Assembly: GCA_027307065.1 (NCBI GenBank)
Contig: DAHUXT010000005.1
Location: 1-35,626 of the forward strand
DNA: 35,626 nucleotides
Source of the DNA: Ktedonobacteria bacterium
Lineage (GTDB): Bacteria; Chloroflexota; Ktedonobacteria; Ktedonobacterales; JADMIN01
Direction of reading: 5' to 3'
Shown here piece by piece: positions 16,870 to 24,323 of the stretch (its first letter is position 1; each line of letters starts with the position of its first letter). The position numbers and the translations under genes are program-made. The notes beneath the pieces were generated by a model that had not been told where the DNA came from, did not search any database, and saw only the letters and a program-made list of their open reading frames with translations.

Positions 16870-16899
16870 GCGCGCGGGCAGCGATGGCTGTCTGCGCGC
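16870..16899 (+). terminator. Terminator-like hairpin in the RSH1 leader (possible attenuator)
   Basis: GCGCGCGGGCAGC (16870-16882) pairs with GCTGTCTGCGCGC (16887-16899) over 13 positions (two G-U) around a GATG loop, followed by TTTGGTTTC. It lies downstream of the extended -10 promoter and 112 nt before the start codon. A small hairpin CGTC-AAAGGT-GACG precedes it. The position suggests attenuation of the RSH operon; an alternative is the end of an upstream transcript. Confidence 0.45.
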
Positions 16900-17011
16900 T
16901 TTGGTTTCAGGGTACTACCGGTCCATTCCAAATGCCCCAGTACTGGCCTCATGTATGAGGTTCGCGCCTCCATCAACAGGATACCAGGGTGGCAGCGGCG
17001 GAGGAATCTGG

Positions 17012-19186
17012 ATGCGCGCCGACGCACTGACCAATGCACAGGTCGAAAGCAGTCTGGGAATGAGTGATCTACAGACCCACGACCAGCCCGTAATGGGCGA
17101 ATCGTCGAGTCTGTCTGCTCTGCTTGCCCTCTGCGCACACTACATGAACGACGACGACCTCGCGCTCATTCGCGAGGCGTATGAGGTTGCGTCGGCGGCG
17201 CATGCCGGTGTCAAACGCCGGTCGGGCGAACCCTTCATTGAACATCCCATCGCGGTGGCGGCGATTCTCGCGGAATTGGCGCTCGACGCGCAGGGAATCG
17301 CCGCGGCGCTGCTGCATGACACGGTAGAAGATACCGCCGTCACGCTCGATACGCTACGCGCGCGGTTCGGCCCGACAATTGCCGCAATCGTGGATGGCGT
17401 CACCAAGTTCGACGCGGTTGAAGCGCCTAAGGGCGATGGTGAGATTGCCCCGGTTGAGCAGGCGCCAGACGGCACGATAGACGCTCAGGCGGTGCGCGCC
17501 CGCAAGCTGCGCGAACAGGCCGAGACCGTGCGCAAACTCTTTCTGGCGATGGTCGCCGATCCGCGCATCGTTCTGCTGAAGCTGGCCGATCGGCTGCACA
17601 ATATGCGCACGATGTCGGCGCAGACCCCGGCCAAGCGCGAGCAAAAATCGCGAGAGACGCTCGATTTGTATGCGCCACTGGCGGGGCGCATTGGTGTGCA
17701 TGTCTTTCAGTCTGAGTTGGAAGAGTTGGCGTTTTCGTTTCTGATGCCCGATGAGTATGAAAATACCGTCAAGCGGCTGGCTGCCGAGGCGGCGAAACGC
17801 GCCCGATGGGCCGAGCGTATGCGCGAGCGGATGGCGCATGAACTGCTGGCGAGCGGCATCGCGGCGGCGGTCAACTGGCGGATCAAGCGTCCGTATCGCG
17901 CCTATCTGGAGACCCAGGAAACCGGCATGGATGTGGCGCAGATTCACGATGTGATCGCGTTCCGCATCCTGGTCAGCTCTCAGGAGCAGTGTTACGCGGC
18001 GCTCGGCATTATTCATCGGCTCTGGCACCCCTATCTGGAACGCATTCGCGATTACATTGCTGGCCCCAAGATCAATGGATACCGCTCTCTCCACACTGCC
18101 GTCTTCGCCCTCGATGGCCGCCTCGCCCAGATGCACATCCGTACCCACGCGATGCACATTGCCACGCAGCATGGCATCGCCACCCGCTGGCTGGAGCGCG
18201 CCGAATCTGGCGAGCGCGGGCCGGTCACCTCGGCGCTATGGATGGCGCATCTGCCCGAATGGGTTGGCCAATTGGGACGCTGGCAGGATGAACTGCGGCT
18301 GAGCGCCTCGGAATTCGTGGATGCCCTGCGGGGCGAGGTGTTCGAGGACCAGATCTTCGTCTTTACGCCCAAAGGTGACGTGCGCGAGCTTCCGATGGGG
18401 GCAACCGTGCTCGATCTGGCCTACCAGATTCACAGCGACATCGGCGGCCACGCGACTGGAGCCGTCATCCAGCGCAATGGACCACAGGGCGTCTTGATCT
18501 CGCGTGAGGTCGGGCTTGACTACACCCTGAAGACCGGCGACATCGCCCGCGTGCTGACCAACCTGGATGCCACGCCGCAGCCTTCCTGGCTCACGATCGT
18601 GGGCACCCGTACTGCCCGCGAACGCATCAATCGCTCTCTGCGCAACCAACAGCGCGCCACTAGCGCGACACCACTCGGCGAGCCGACACGCCCATTGCCG
18701 CTCCGGCATCCATCTGGCCGGCTGGCGCAGGTGCAGCTTGCCCGCTGCTGCTTCCCGTGTCCAGGCGATGCGATTCTCGGGGTTGCCGACCGTGGCAGCG
18801 GCATCACCATCCACCGCACCTGCTGTCGCACGCTGCGCATGGCGCTCGATCGCCGGATCGCTCGCGGCGCAGCTCATGCGATCGGAGTGCAGGTGCGCTG
18901 GGAGCAAATCCCGGCGATGCCCTACCGCATGGCATTTGCCATCTACGGCCAGGATCACCAGGGACTGATGCACGAGGTCTCGGCCTGTGTGGCACAATTA
19001 GGGTTAAATGTCTATCGCAGCGTTGCCATTGCCCATCAAGATCGCTATAAGGCGGCAATTCTGCTAACCCTGGATATGCTGCCGATTACCCGTCGCGAGC
19101 AGGTGACACGCCGCCTGCGTTCGGTGCAGGGCGTCACCCAGGTAGAGCGCGACCAGCGTAACGGCTGCGAAAACACCCTGCGCTAG
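17012..19186 (+). CDS. RelA/SpoT homologue 1: intact (p)ppGpp hydrolase, degenerate synthetase
   Basis: The protein has 724 residues from ATG 17012 (GGAGGAA 5 nt upstream). The HD hydrolase domain is complete: His64 (AHAGVKRRSGEP), His102-Asp103 with Glu106-Asp107 (LLHDTVEDT), and LADRLHNMRT near 191-200. The synthetase domain keeps its fold (DVIAFRILV, GPKINGYRSLHT) but departs at key sites. In the segment WRIKRPYRAYLET the ATP-contacting Lys is Glu300; the EIQIRT motif reads QMHIRT, so the catalytic Glu is Gln373; and EYGxAAHW became QHGIATRW. TGS (QIFVFTPKGDVRELP), zinc-finger CCFPCPGD and ACT domains follow, but the helical region between TGS and zinc finger is short. Likely a hydrolase-type RSH regulating (p)ppGpp decay. 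RSH2 follows after 96 nt. Confidence 0.92.
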   Translation: MRADALTNAQVESSLGMSDLQTHDQPVMGESSSLSALLALCAHYMNDDDLALIREAYEVASAAHAGVKRRSGEPFIEHPIAVAAILAELALDAQGIAAALLHDTVEDTAVTLDTLRARFGPTIAAIVDGVTKFDAVEAPKGDGEIAPVEQAPDGTIDAQAVRARKLREQAETVRKLFLAMVADPRIVLLKLADRLHNMRTMSAQTPAKREQKSRETLDLYAPLAGRIGVHVFQSELEELAFSFLMPDEYENTVKRLAAEAAKRARWAERMRERMAHELLASGIAAAVNWRIKRPYRAYLETQETGMDVAQIHDVIAFRILVSSQEQCYAALGIIHRLWHPYLERIRDYIAGPKINGYRSLHTAVFALDGRLAQMHIRTHAMHIATQHGIATRWLERAESGERGPVTSALWMAHLPEWVGQLGRWQDELRLSASEFVDALRGEVFEDQIFVFTPKGDVRELPMGATVLDLAYQIHSDIGGHATGAVIQRNGPQGVLISREVGLDYTLKTGDIARVLTNLDATPQPSWLTIVGTRTARERINRSLRNQQRATSATPLGEPTRPLPLRHPSGRLAQVQLARCCFPCPGDAILGVADRGSGITIHRTCCRTLRMALDRRIARGAAHAIGVQVRWEQIPAMPYRMAFAIYGQDHQGLMHEVSACVAQLGLNVYRSVAIAHQDRYKAAILLTLDMLPITRREQVTRRLRSVQGVTQVERDQRNGCENTLR

Positions 19187-19282
19187 CCCCCGCCGCCGAA
19201 TATCACCGAATGTCAATGAAGTCATTCGAGTCGTCAACGTCCTTGAACTCACGGAAACCCTATACACGTCTGGTGGATGCTT

Positions 19283-21859
19283 ATGGATACCGATGCGCTG
19301 CAATCAGCACAACCCGAACCGCAGATGAACCCGCCGAGCCTCTCGCTCGCTGCCGGGGCGGTGCGTCTGCGTCAGGCGATCGTCGGCTACCTGCCGCCGG
19401 AAGATGTCGCGCACGTTGAGAAGGCCATCGAGTTGGCGCGGCAGGCGCGGGCGGCAGCGACGAGAGTGACCGACGAGCGGGCGACTGGCGTGCTGCGGAG
19501 CGACTTCGACTATGTGCTGGCTGTCGCCCAGACTCTGGCGGAGGCGCTCCATATCGACGCGATTACGCTAGCGGCGGTGCTGCTGGCACAGGTGGTCGAG
19601 GCGCGGCTGACCGATCTGGGCGAGGTGCGCGAGCAACTTTGGGGCGCGTTTGGCGAGCAGGTGACGCAGACCATCGCCAGTCTGGAGCGCTTCGATGCCC
19701 TGCAGCGGCCAGCGGTTGCGCTGCGCCGGAACGCCCAAAGCAATGCCGATCCGGATGACGCCGCTCGCGAACGGCGCCGGGGGCGCGAGCGGCAACGCGC
19801 CCAGGATGCCGACGCGCTGCGCAAGATGTTTGTAGCGATGGCGGAGGACCCGCGAGTCGTCGTCATCAAAATTGCCGACCGGCTGCGGTTGATGCGCGAG
19901 GTGCGAGGTGTCGCCGACGAGTGGCGCGCCCGCGCGGCGAAACAGGTCCACCTCGACAGCGAGGACGGCGAGCCAACAGCGCCTGAACAGGCTGAGACGC
20001 CATCTATGAGCCTGGCTGAGACGCCATCTATGAGCCTGGAGGAATGCCGCCTGATCGCGCAGGAAACGCGCGACATCTTCGCGCCACTCGCTGGCCGGCT
20101 TGGTATGGGGCGTGTCGAGAGCGAGTTAGAAGACCTGGCGTTCGCGGTTCTGGAGCCCGACGAGTACGCCTGGTTGCGCGATGCCGTGGCCGAAGAGGCG
20201 CAGGAACGCAGCAAGTATGTGCGACGTGTTACCCAGATGCTGCGTGAGGAGATGCAGAAAATTGGTATCCCCGCCGAAGTCTCGGGGCGGGTCAAGCAAC
20301 TCTACAGCATCTACAAAAAGGTCCAGCGCACCGGCAGTCATGACCTCTCGACACTCTATGACATTCTGGCATTTCGCATCATCGTTGGCAGCGTCGGCGA
20401 GTGTTACCTGGTGCTGGGCCACGTGCATGAATTGTGGCGGCCAAAAGACGGGCGCATCAAAGACTTCATTGCCAGCCCTAAGCCTAACGGCTATCAGTCG
20501 CTGCATACGACGGTCTTCTGCCTGGATGACCAGCTCGCCGAGATTCAGATTCGTACTCGCGAGATGCACGAGATGGCAGAATATGGCGTGGCGATGCATT
20601 GGTATTATAAGGACGCTGGCGACGATGCCAGGGCGTCGTCTCGTCCGCTGCAATCCTGGGTGCAACAGGTAAAAGACTGGCAGCAGGAGCTGCATTCGCC
20701 CGGCTCAACCGCGACCCAGCGCGCATTGGATGCCGTGAAGGGTGATGTCTTGCGCGAGCAGATCTATGTCTTCACGCCGGCTGGCGACGCGAAAGAGTTG
20801 CCCGCTGGCTCGACCCCGCTCGATTTCGCCTTCCGTGTGCATACCGATCTGGGACTGCATGTCTCCGGGGTGCGCATCACCTCGGATGACGGCAGCGGCC
20901 GGCTGAGCCGAAAGCTGGTGCCGCTGGACTACGTGTTGCGCAATGGCGATGTGATCGAAGTGCTCAAACGCAATGATGCGCACCCAACCCGCGACTGGCT
21001 CAAGATTGTGCGCACAAAGACCGCGCGCGACCGCATCATGCGCTATCTCAAAGACCACGAGCGCGACATCGATTTGCAGATGGGACGTGAGCGGCTGGAT
21101 CGCGAGCTACGGACGCTGGGCCTGCGCAAAGGCTACGACGACCTGACCGAGGATGATCTTGAGTGGTTGGCGGAAGGGTTATCGCTGCCGGATATCGAAT
21201 CCGTGCTGGTGGGGTTGGGCGCCGACAAGTTGCGCATGACGACGGTGTTGGGCAAGCTGCGCGAGCGGCTGAAGCCCCCTGAAGAGGCGAAACCAGACGC
21301 ATTGCCGCAGACGCCGCTGATCCGCGAGCCAGAGATTGGCGTGAGCGTACAGGGCATGAGCGGCATGCTGACACGGCTCGCCACCTGCTGCAGCCCGCTC
21401 CCTGGCGATGATCTCTATGGCTTCGTCACCCGCGGCAAGGGTGTGGTCATTCACCGCGCCGACTGTCCAAATCTGCGGGCGTTGCTGGCGCGCCAGCCCG
21501 AACGTGGCATCACGGTCAGCTGGCCGCGCCTGGATGGCAGCGAGACTTTCCGCGCGCCGATTATCGTGGAGGGCAGCGATCGCACCGGGCTGCTGCGCGA
21601 CGTGACCGGCGTGATCTCCGGTGCGAAGATCAATATGATTCGCGTGGAGGTCGCCACCCGCCACCGGCCTGAGCGCGCGGTCATCAATGCTGTGCTCGAA
21701 ATTCGCCATCCCGACGAACTGGAGTCCATCCTGCGGGAGGTACGCGGCGTGAACGGCGTGCTCTCGGCCGAACGCAAAGAACCATCCGGTGGCAACCAGT
21801 CGGCCGTTGCGGCGAAGGCAGCGAAACCGACAAAAGCTCCCCCCCGTGCTCGCAAGTGA
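19283..21859 (+). CDS. RelA/SpoT homologue 2: intact (p)ppGpp synthetase, dead HD domain
   Basis: The protein has 858 residues from ATG 19283 (GGTGG 6 nt upstream; ATG 19277 also possible). The pseudo-HD domain has lost its metal ligands: the HD pair is Ala102-Gln103 (LLAQVVEAR), the HxxxxRKSGEP segment is unrecognisable, and LADRLHNMRT became IADRLRLMRE. The synthetase site is canonical: GRVKQLYSIYKKV (Arg336, Lys338, Lys346), YDILAFRIIV, RIKD, SPKPNGYQSLHTTV and EIQIRT (Glu420). TGS (QIYVFTPAGDAKELP), a full helical domain, zinc finger (CCSPLPGDD...HRADCPN) and ACT domain complete a long RSH. It presumably makes (p)ppGpp from ATP and GTP/GDP on starved ribosomes. It keeps the RxKD motif of bifunctional Rel rather than the ExDD of proteobacterial RelA. 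Confidence 0.92.
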   Translation: MDTDALQSAQPEPQMNPPSLSLAAGAVRLRQAIVGYLPPEDVAHVEKAIELARQARAAATRVTDERATGVLRSDFDYVLAVAQTLAEALHIDAITLAAVLLAQVVEARLTDLGEVREQLWGAFGEQVTQTIASLERFDALQRPAVALRRNAQSNADPDDAARERRRGRERQRAQDADALRKMFVAMAEDPRVVVIKIADRLRLMREVRGVADEWRARAAKQVHLDSEDGEPTAPEQAETPSMSLAETPSMSLEECRLIAQETRDIFAPLAGRLGMGRVESELEDLAFAVLEPDEYAWLRDAVAEEAQERSKYVRRVTQMLREEMQKIGIPAEVSGRVKQLYSIYKKVQRTGSHDLSTLYDILAFRIIVGSVGECYLVLGHVHELWRPKDGRIKDFIASPKPNGYQSLHTTVFCLDDQLAEIQIRTREMHEMAEYGVAMHWYYKDAGDDARASSRPLQSWVQQVKDWQQELHSPGSTATQRALDAVKGDVLREQIYVFTPAGDAKELPAGSTPLDFAFRVHTDLGLHVSGVRITSDDGSGRLSRKLVPLDYVLRNGDVIEVLKRNDAHPTRDWLKIVRTKTARDRIMRYLKDHERDIDLQMGRERLDRELRTLGLRKGYDDLTEDDLEWLAEGLSLPDIESVLVGLGADKLRMTTVLGKLRERLKPPEEAKPDALPQTPLIREPEIGVSVQGMSGMLTRLATCCSPLPGDDLYGFVTRGKGVVIHRADCPNLRALLARQPERGITVSWPRLDGSETFRAPIIVEGSDRTGLLRDVTGVISGAKINMIRVEVATRHRPERAVINAVLEIRHPDELESILREVRGVNGVLSAERKEPSGGNQSAVAAKAAKPTKAPPRARK
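19991..20038 (+). repeat. Perfect 24-bp tandem duplication inside RSH2
   Basis: Two identical 24-bp units (19991-20014 and 20015-20038) encode AETPSMSL twice, in the linker between the pseudo-HD and the synthetase domain. Because the copies are identical at DNA level, the duplication must be recent or variable. Confidence 0.9.
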
Positions 21860-21997
21860 GCAATACGACATTCATGGAAAAGGGTGTCGCGCACGACGAT
21901 GGGGCATTCTTCAGCCGACGCGAGGCCAGATAGTCGCGACTCCAGCCGCCAGCGCGATGACAACCGCGCTACGTGGTCACTGTCGCTACTCTCGCTC

Positions 21998-23107
21998 TCA
22001 CCGTCCTTTATGCTCCCAGGCGGGGCCTTCGTCGTCGCGAGCCTCATCCAATAGCCGCTGAAAACTGGCATAGCGTTCCGGCGTGATACGTCCCTCGATC
22101 AGCACTGCCCGTAGCGCGCACCCGTCTTCGTCCAGCCCGTGCGTACAGTCTTCGTACTCACAGTTGCCAGCGGCGTCTCGCAGTTCGACGAAGCAGCGGG
22201 GGAGTTCCTCTGACGGAACTTTCCATAGCGACAACTCGCGAATCCCCGCGGAGTCCGCCAGCCAGCCGCCCTCTGGCAGTGGCAGCAGCCGCACGCCAGT
22301 CGTGGTATGGCGCCCTTTGCCTGTCGCGGTGCTAATCTCTCCGGTGCGTTGGCGCGCATCGGAGATGATCGTGTTCATGAGCGACGATTTGCCAACGCCC
22401 GATGGACCTGTCAGCAGCGAGATGCGCCCGGCGAGATGTTGGCGCAGCGCGTCCAGTCCATCGCCAGTGGTCGCGCTGGTCCGCAATACCTCATACCCAA
22501 GCGCGCAGTAGATGCGTTCTGCCGCGACAACCTCATCTGGCTCGCCGAGATCATCCTTGTTCAGGCAGATGATCGCTGGCACATGCGCATGTTCGCACAG
22601 AGCGAGATAGCGGTCGAGCAGACCGAAGTGCGGCGCTGGCTCTCGCATGGCAAACACGAGCACCGCTTGATCGGGATTCGCCAGCAATACCTGCTCAGTG
22701 CCCACTTCAGGGCGAGCGCGGGCCAGCACTCTGTGGCGCGGCACGAGGTCTTCGATCACGCCTTCACCGTTGCCGAGCGGCGTGAAATGGACCCGGTCGC
22801 CGGGAGCGACGCGCGTGGGCGCCTCGGCTGGCGCATCGGGCGCGTCATCCACTGGCTGCTGTCGGAGCACGGCTTGCTGGGGAGACGACGATGCCTGGCG
22901 GCGTGAGGACGGCACAGGTGGCCGCATGGGCCGTTGTTTTCGTAGTCGCCCCCGCAGTGTGCAGAGCCACGATGTGCCATCGGCAGCGACCACCTCGAAG
23001 AGTCCAGGCGCGAGCGCAACGACAAGCCCTTCCTGCTGAGATGACGATTGGCCGCTCTCCGGCTGTGGGGGGGTGGCGGCGTGCTCAGGAAGGGAATCGT
23101 TGACCAT
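21998..23107 (-). CDS. rsgA: Ribosome small-subunit-dependent GTPase A
   Basis: The protein has 369 residues. It is a circularly permuted GTPase that acts in late 30S maturation. The G motifs are in permuted order: G4 NKDD (183-186), then G1 GPSGVGKSS (234-242), a switch region with GKGRHTTT, and G3 DSAG (285-288; usually DTPG). The C-terminal zinc site is Cys316, Cys321, His323 and Cys330 (CEYEDCTHGLDEDGC). The N-terminal OB domain carries a Pro/Gln/Ala-rich insert at about 60-98. ATG at 23105-23107 has AGGAG 5 nt upstream. It converges with RSH2 and diverges from the Ppx/GppA gene. RsgA is a (p)ppGpp-binding GTPase in Firmicutes (established), which fits the neighbourhood. Confidence 0.95.
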   Translation of the reverse strand: MVNDSLPEHAATPPQPESGQSSSQQEGLVVALAPGLFEVVAADGTSWLCTLRGRLRKQRPMRPPVPSSRRQASSSPQQAVLRQQPVDDAPDAPAEAPTRVAPGDRVHFTPLGNGEGVIEDLVPRHRVLARARPEVGTEQVLLANPDQAVLVFAMREPAPHFGLLDRYLALCEHAHVPAIICLNKDDLGEPDEVVAAERIYCALGYEVLRTSATTGDGLDALRQHLAGRISLLTGPSGVGKSSLMNTIISDARQRTGEISTATGKGRHTTTGVRLLPLPEGGWLADSAGIRELSLWKVPSEELPRCFVELRDAAGNCEYEDCTHGLDEDGCALRAVLIEGRITPERYASFQRLLDEARDDEGPAWEHKGR

Positions 23108-23196
23108 GCATGCTCCTGTGTCGAATATCGGTCACTGCTGGGCAGCGTATCCCGCGTGGATGGGCCGCGTCAAGGCGAAACACGCAGCATTGCTCC

Positions 23197-23205
23197 TGTT
23201 ATAGT
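23197..23205 (+). promoter_or_regulatory. Extended -10 promoter of the Ppx/GppA gene
   Basis: TGTTATAGT is an extended -10 (TGnTATAGT) in the rsgA/ppx divergent region. No convincing -35 is present. The transcript would begin near 23212, about 75 nt before the GTG start. Confidence 0.4.
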
Positions 23206-23286
23206 ATCGAGCGGGAGATTGTTCGGTGGAACAAGTTGTGCGCCACATCTGTTTGGGGTCGTCCCGCTGATCGGAAGGAGATTAAG

Positions 23287-24306
23287 GTGGCTGAGAATAT
23301 TCCCTTTGCCGCGGTGGACGTCGGCAGCAATACCATTCACCTGGTGGTTGCGCGCCCGACTGATGATGGCCGCGATCTCGTCACCCTGGCCGACGAACTC
23401 GATATGACACGGCTCGGCGCGGACGTGAGCGCGACCGGCTCGATTAGCGCTGAACGCGCGGCGCGGGCAATCAGCGTCTTGCGGGCGCAAGCGGCGCGGG
23501 CGCGGGCGATTGGAGCACCGGACTTGCTGGCCGTCGCCACCGAGGGCGTGCGTGCAGCCGCCAATGCCGGCGAGTTTCTGGCGCGGGTGCGCGAAGAGAC
23601 GGGTATCAGCCTGCAGGTCGTCACCGGCGATCAGGAGGCCGCGCTGACCTATTGGGGCGCGACCAGTGGCCTGCCCGCAACCGGCGAACGTCGCGCGGTG
23701 CTCGATCTCGGCGGCGGCAGCATGGAGGTCGTCATCGGCGAGGGCTCGCGCATCCACTGGCGCGCATCGCTGCCACTTGGATCCGGCGCGATGCATGACC
23801 GCTACGCGCCATCCGACCCGCCCAAGAGCGCCGAACTGGACAGGGTGCGCGAGGAGACCTCGACACAGCTTGCGAAACTCGGCGTGCCGCTGCCCGTCAC
23901 CCAGGTGATCGCCTGCGGCGGAACAGCCACGACACTCGCTGCGCTGGCATCGCGGGCGCTAAATATCCCGGAGCCGGAGGATTTGGCTGCTGGCGAGGAG
24001 TCGCCACCACACGACGCCGATGGTATGCGCCTGGGGCTGCTCTCGCGCGATCATCTAGAGGCGCTTACTGCATTGTTGAGCGCAACATCTGCCGCCGAGT
24101 TGACCCAGCGGTTCGGCATTGCGGAGGCGCGTGCCCGGTTGCTCGGCGCGGGCGAGGCAGTGCTGCGCGCGGCGGTGGAGCACCTCGGCGCCGATGCCCT
24201 CGCGATCAGCAGGCGCGGCATCCGCGAGGGGGCGATTCTGGCGCGTCTGCACGCGGGCGACGGCTGGCTCGATGCCGCCACTCGTGGCGCCGGGTGGAAC
24301 CAATAA
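23287..24306 (+). CDS. Ppx/GppA family phosphatase
   Basis: The protein has 339 residues from a GTG at 23287-23289, chosen because AAGGAG lies 6 nt upstream. It belongs to the sugar-kinase/actin-like fold: phosphate-1 loop AAVDVGSNTIHLVV (8-21), ATEGVRAAAN, GDQEAALTYWG with the catalytic-type Glu, phosphate-2 loop LDLGGGSMEVVI (139-150), and CGGTATTLAAL followed by SRRGIREGAIL. Members hydrolyse inorganic polyphosphate or convert pppGpp to ppGpp; sequence alone does not decide which. It has only the two-lobed core and lacks the C-terminal HD-like domain of long GppA/Ppx proteins. The nearby RSH genes favour a role in alarmone balance (inference). Confidence 0.9.
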   Translation: MAENIPFAAVDVGSNTIHLVVARPTDDGRDLVTLADELDMTRLGADVSATGSISAERAARAISVLRAQAARARAIGAPDLLAVATEGVRAAANAGEFLARVREETGISLQVVTGDQEAALTYWGATSGLPATGERRAVLDLGGGSMEVVIGEGSRIHWRASLPLGSGAMHDRYAPSDPPKSAELDRVREETSTQLAKLGVPLPVTQVIACGGTATTLAALASRALNIPEPEDLAAGEESPPHDADGMRLGLLSRDHLEALTALLSATSAAELTQRFGIAEARARLLGAGEAVLRAAVEHLGADALAISRRGIREGAILARLHAGDGWLDAATRGAGWNQ

Positions 24307-24323
24307 TCACCGCGAATTGGTTG

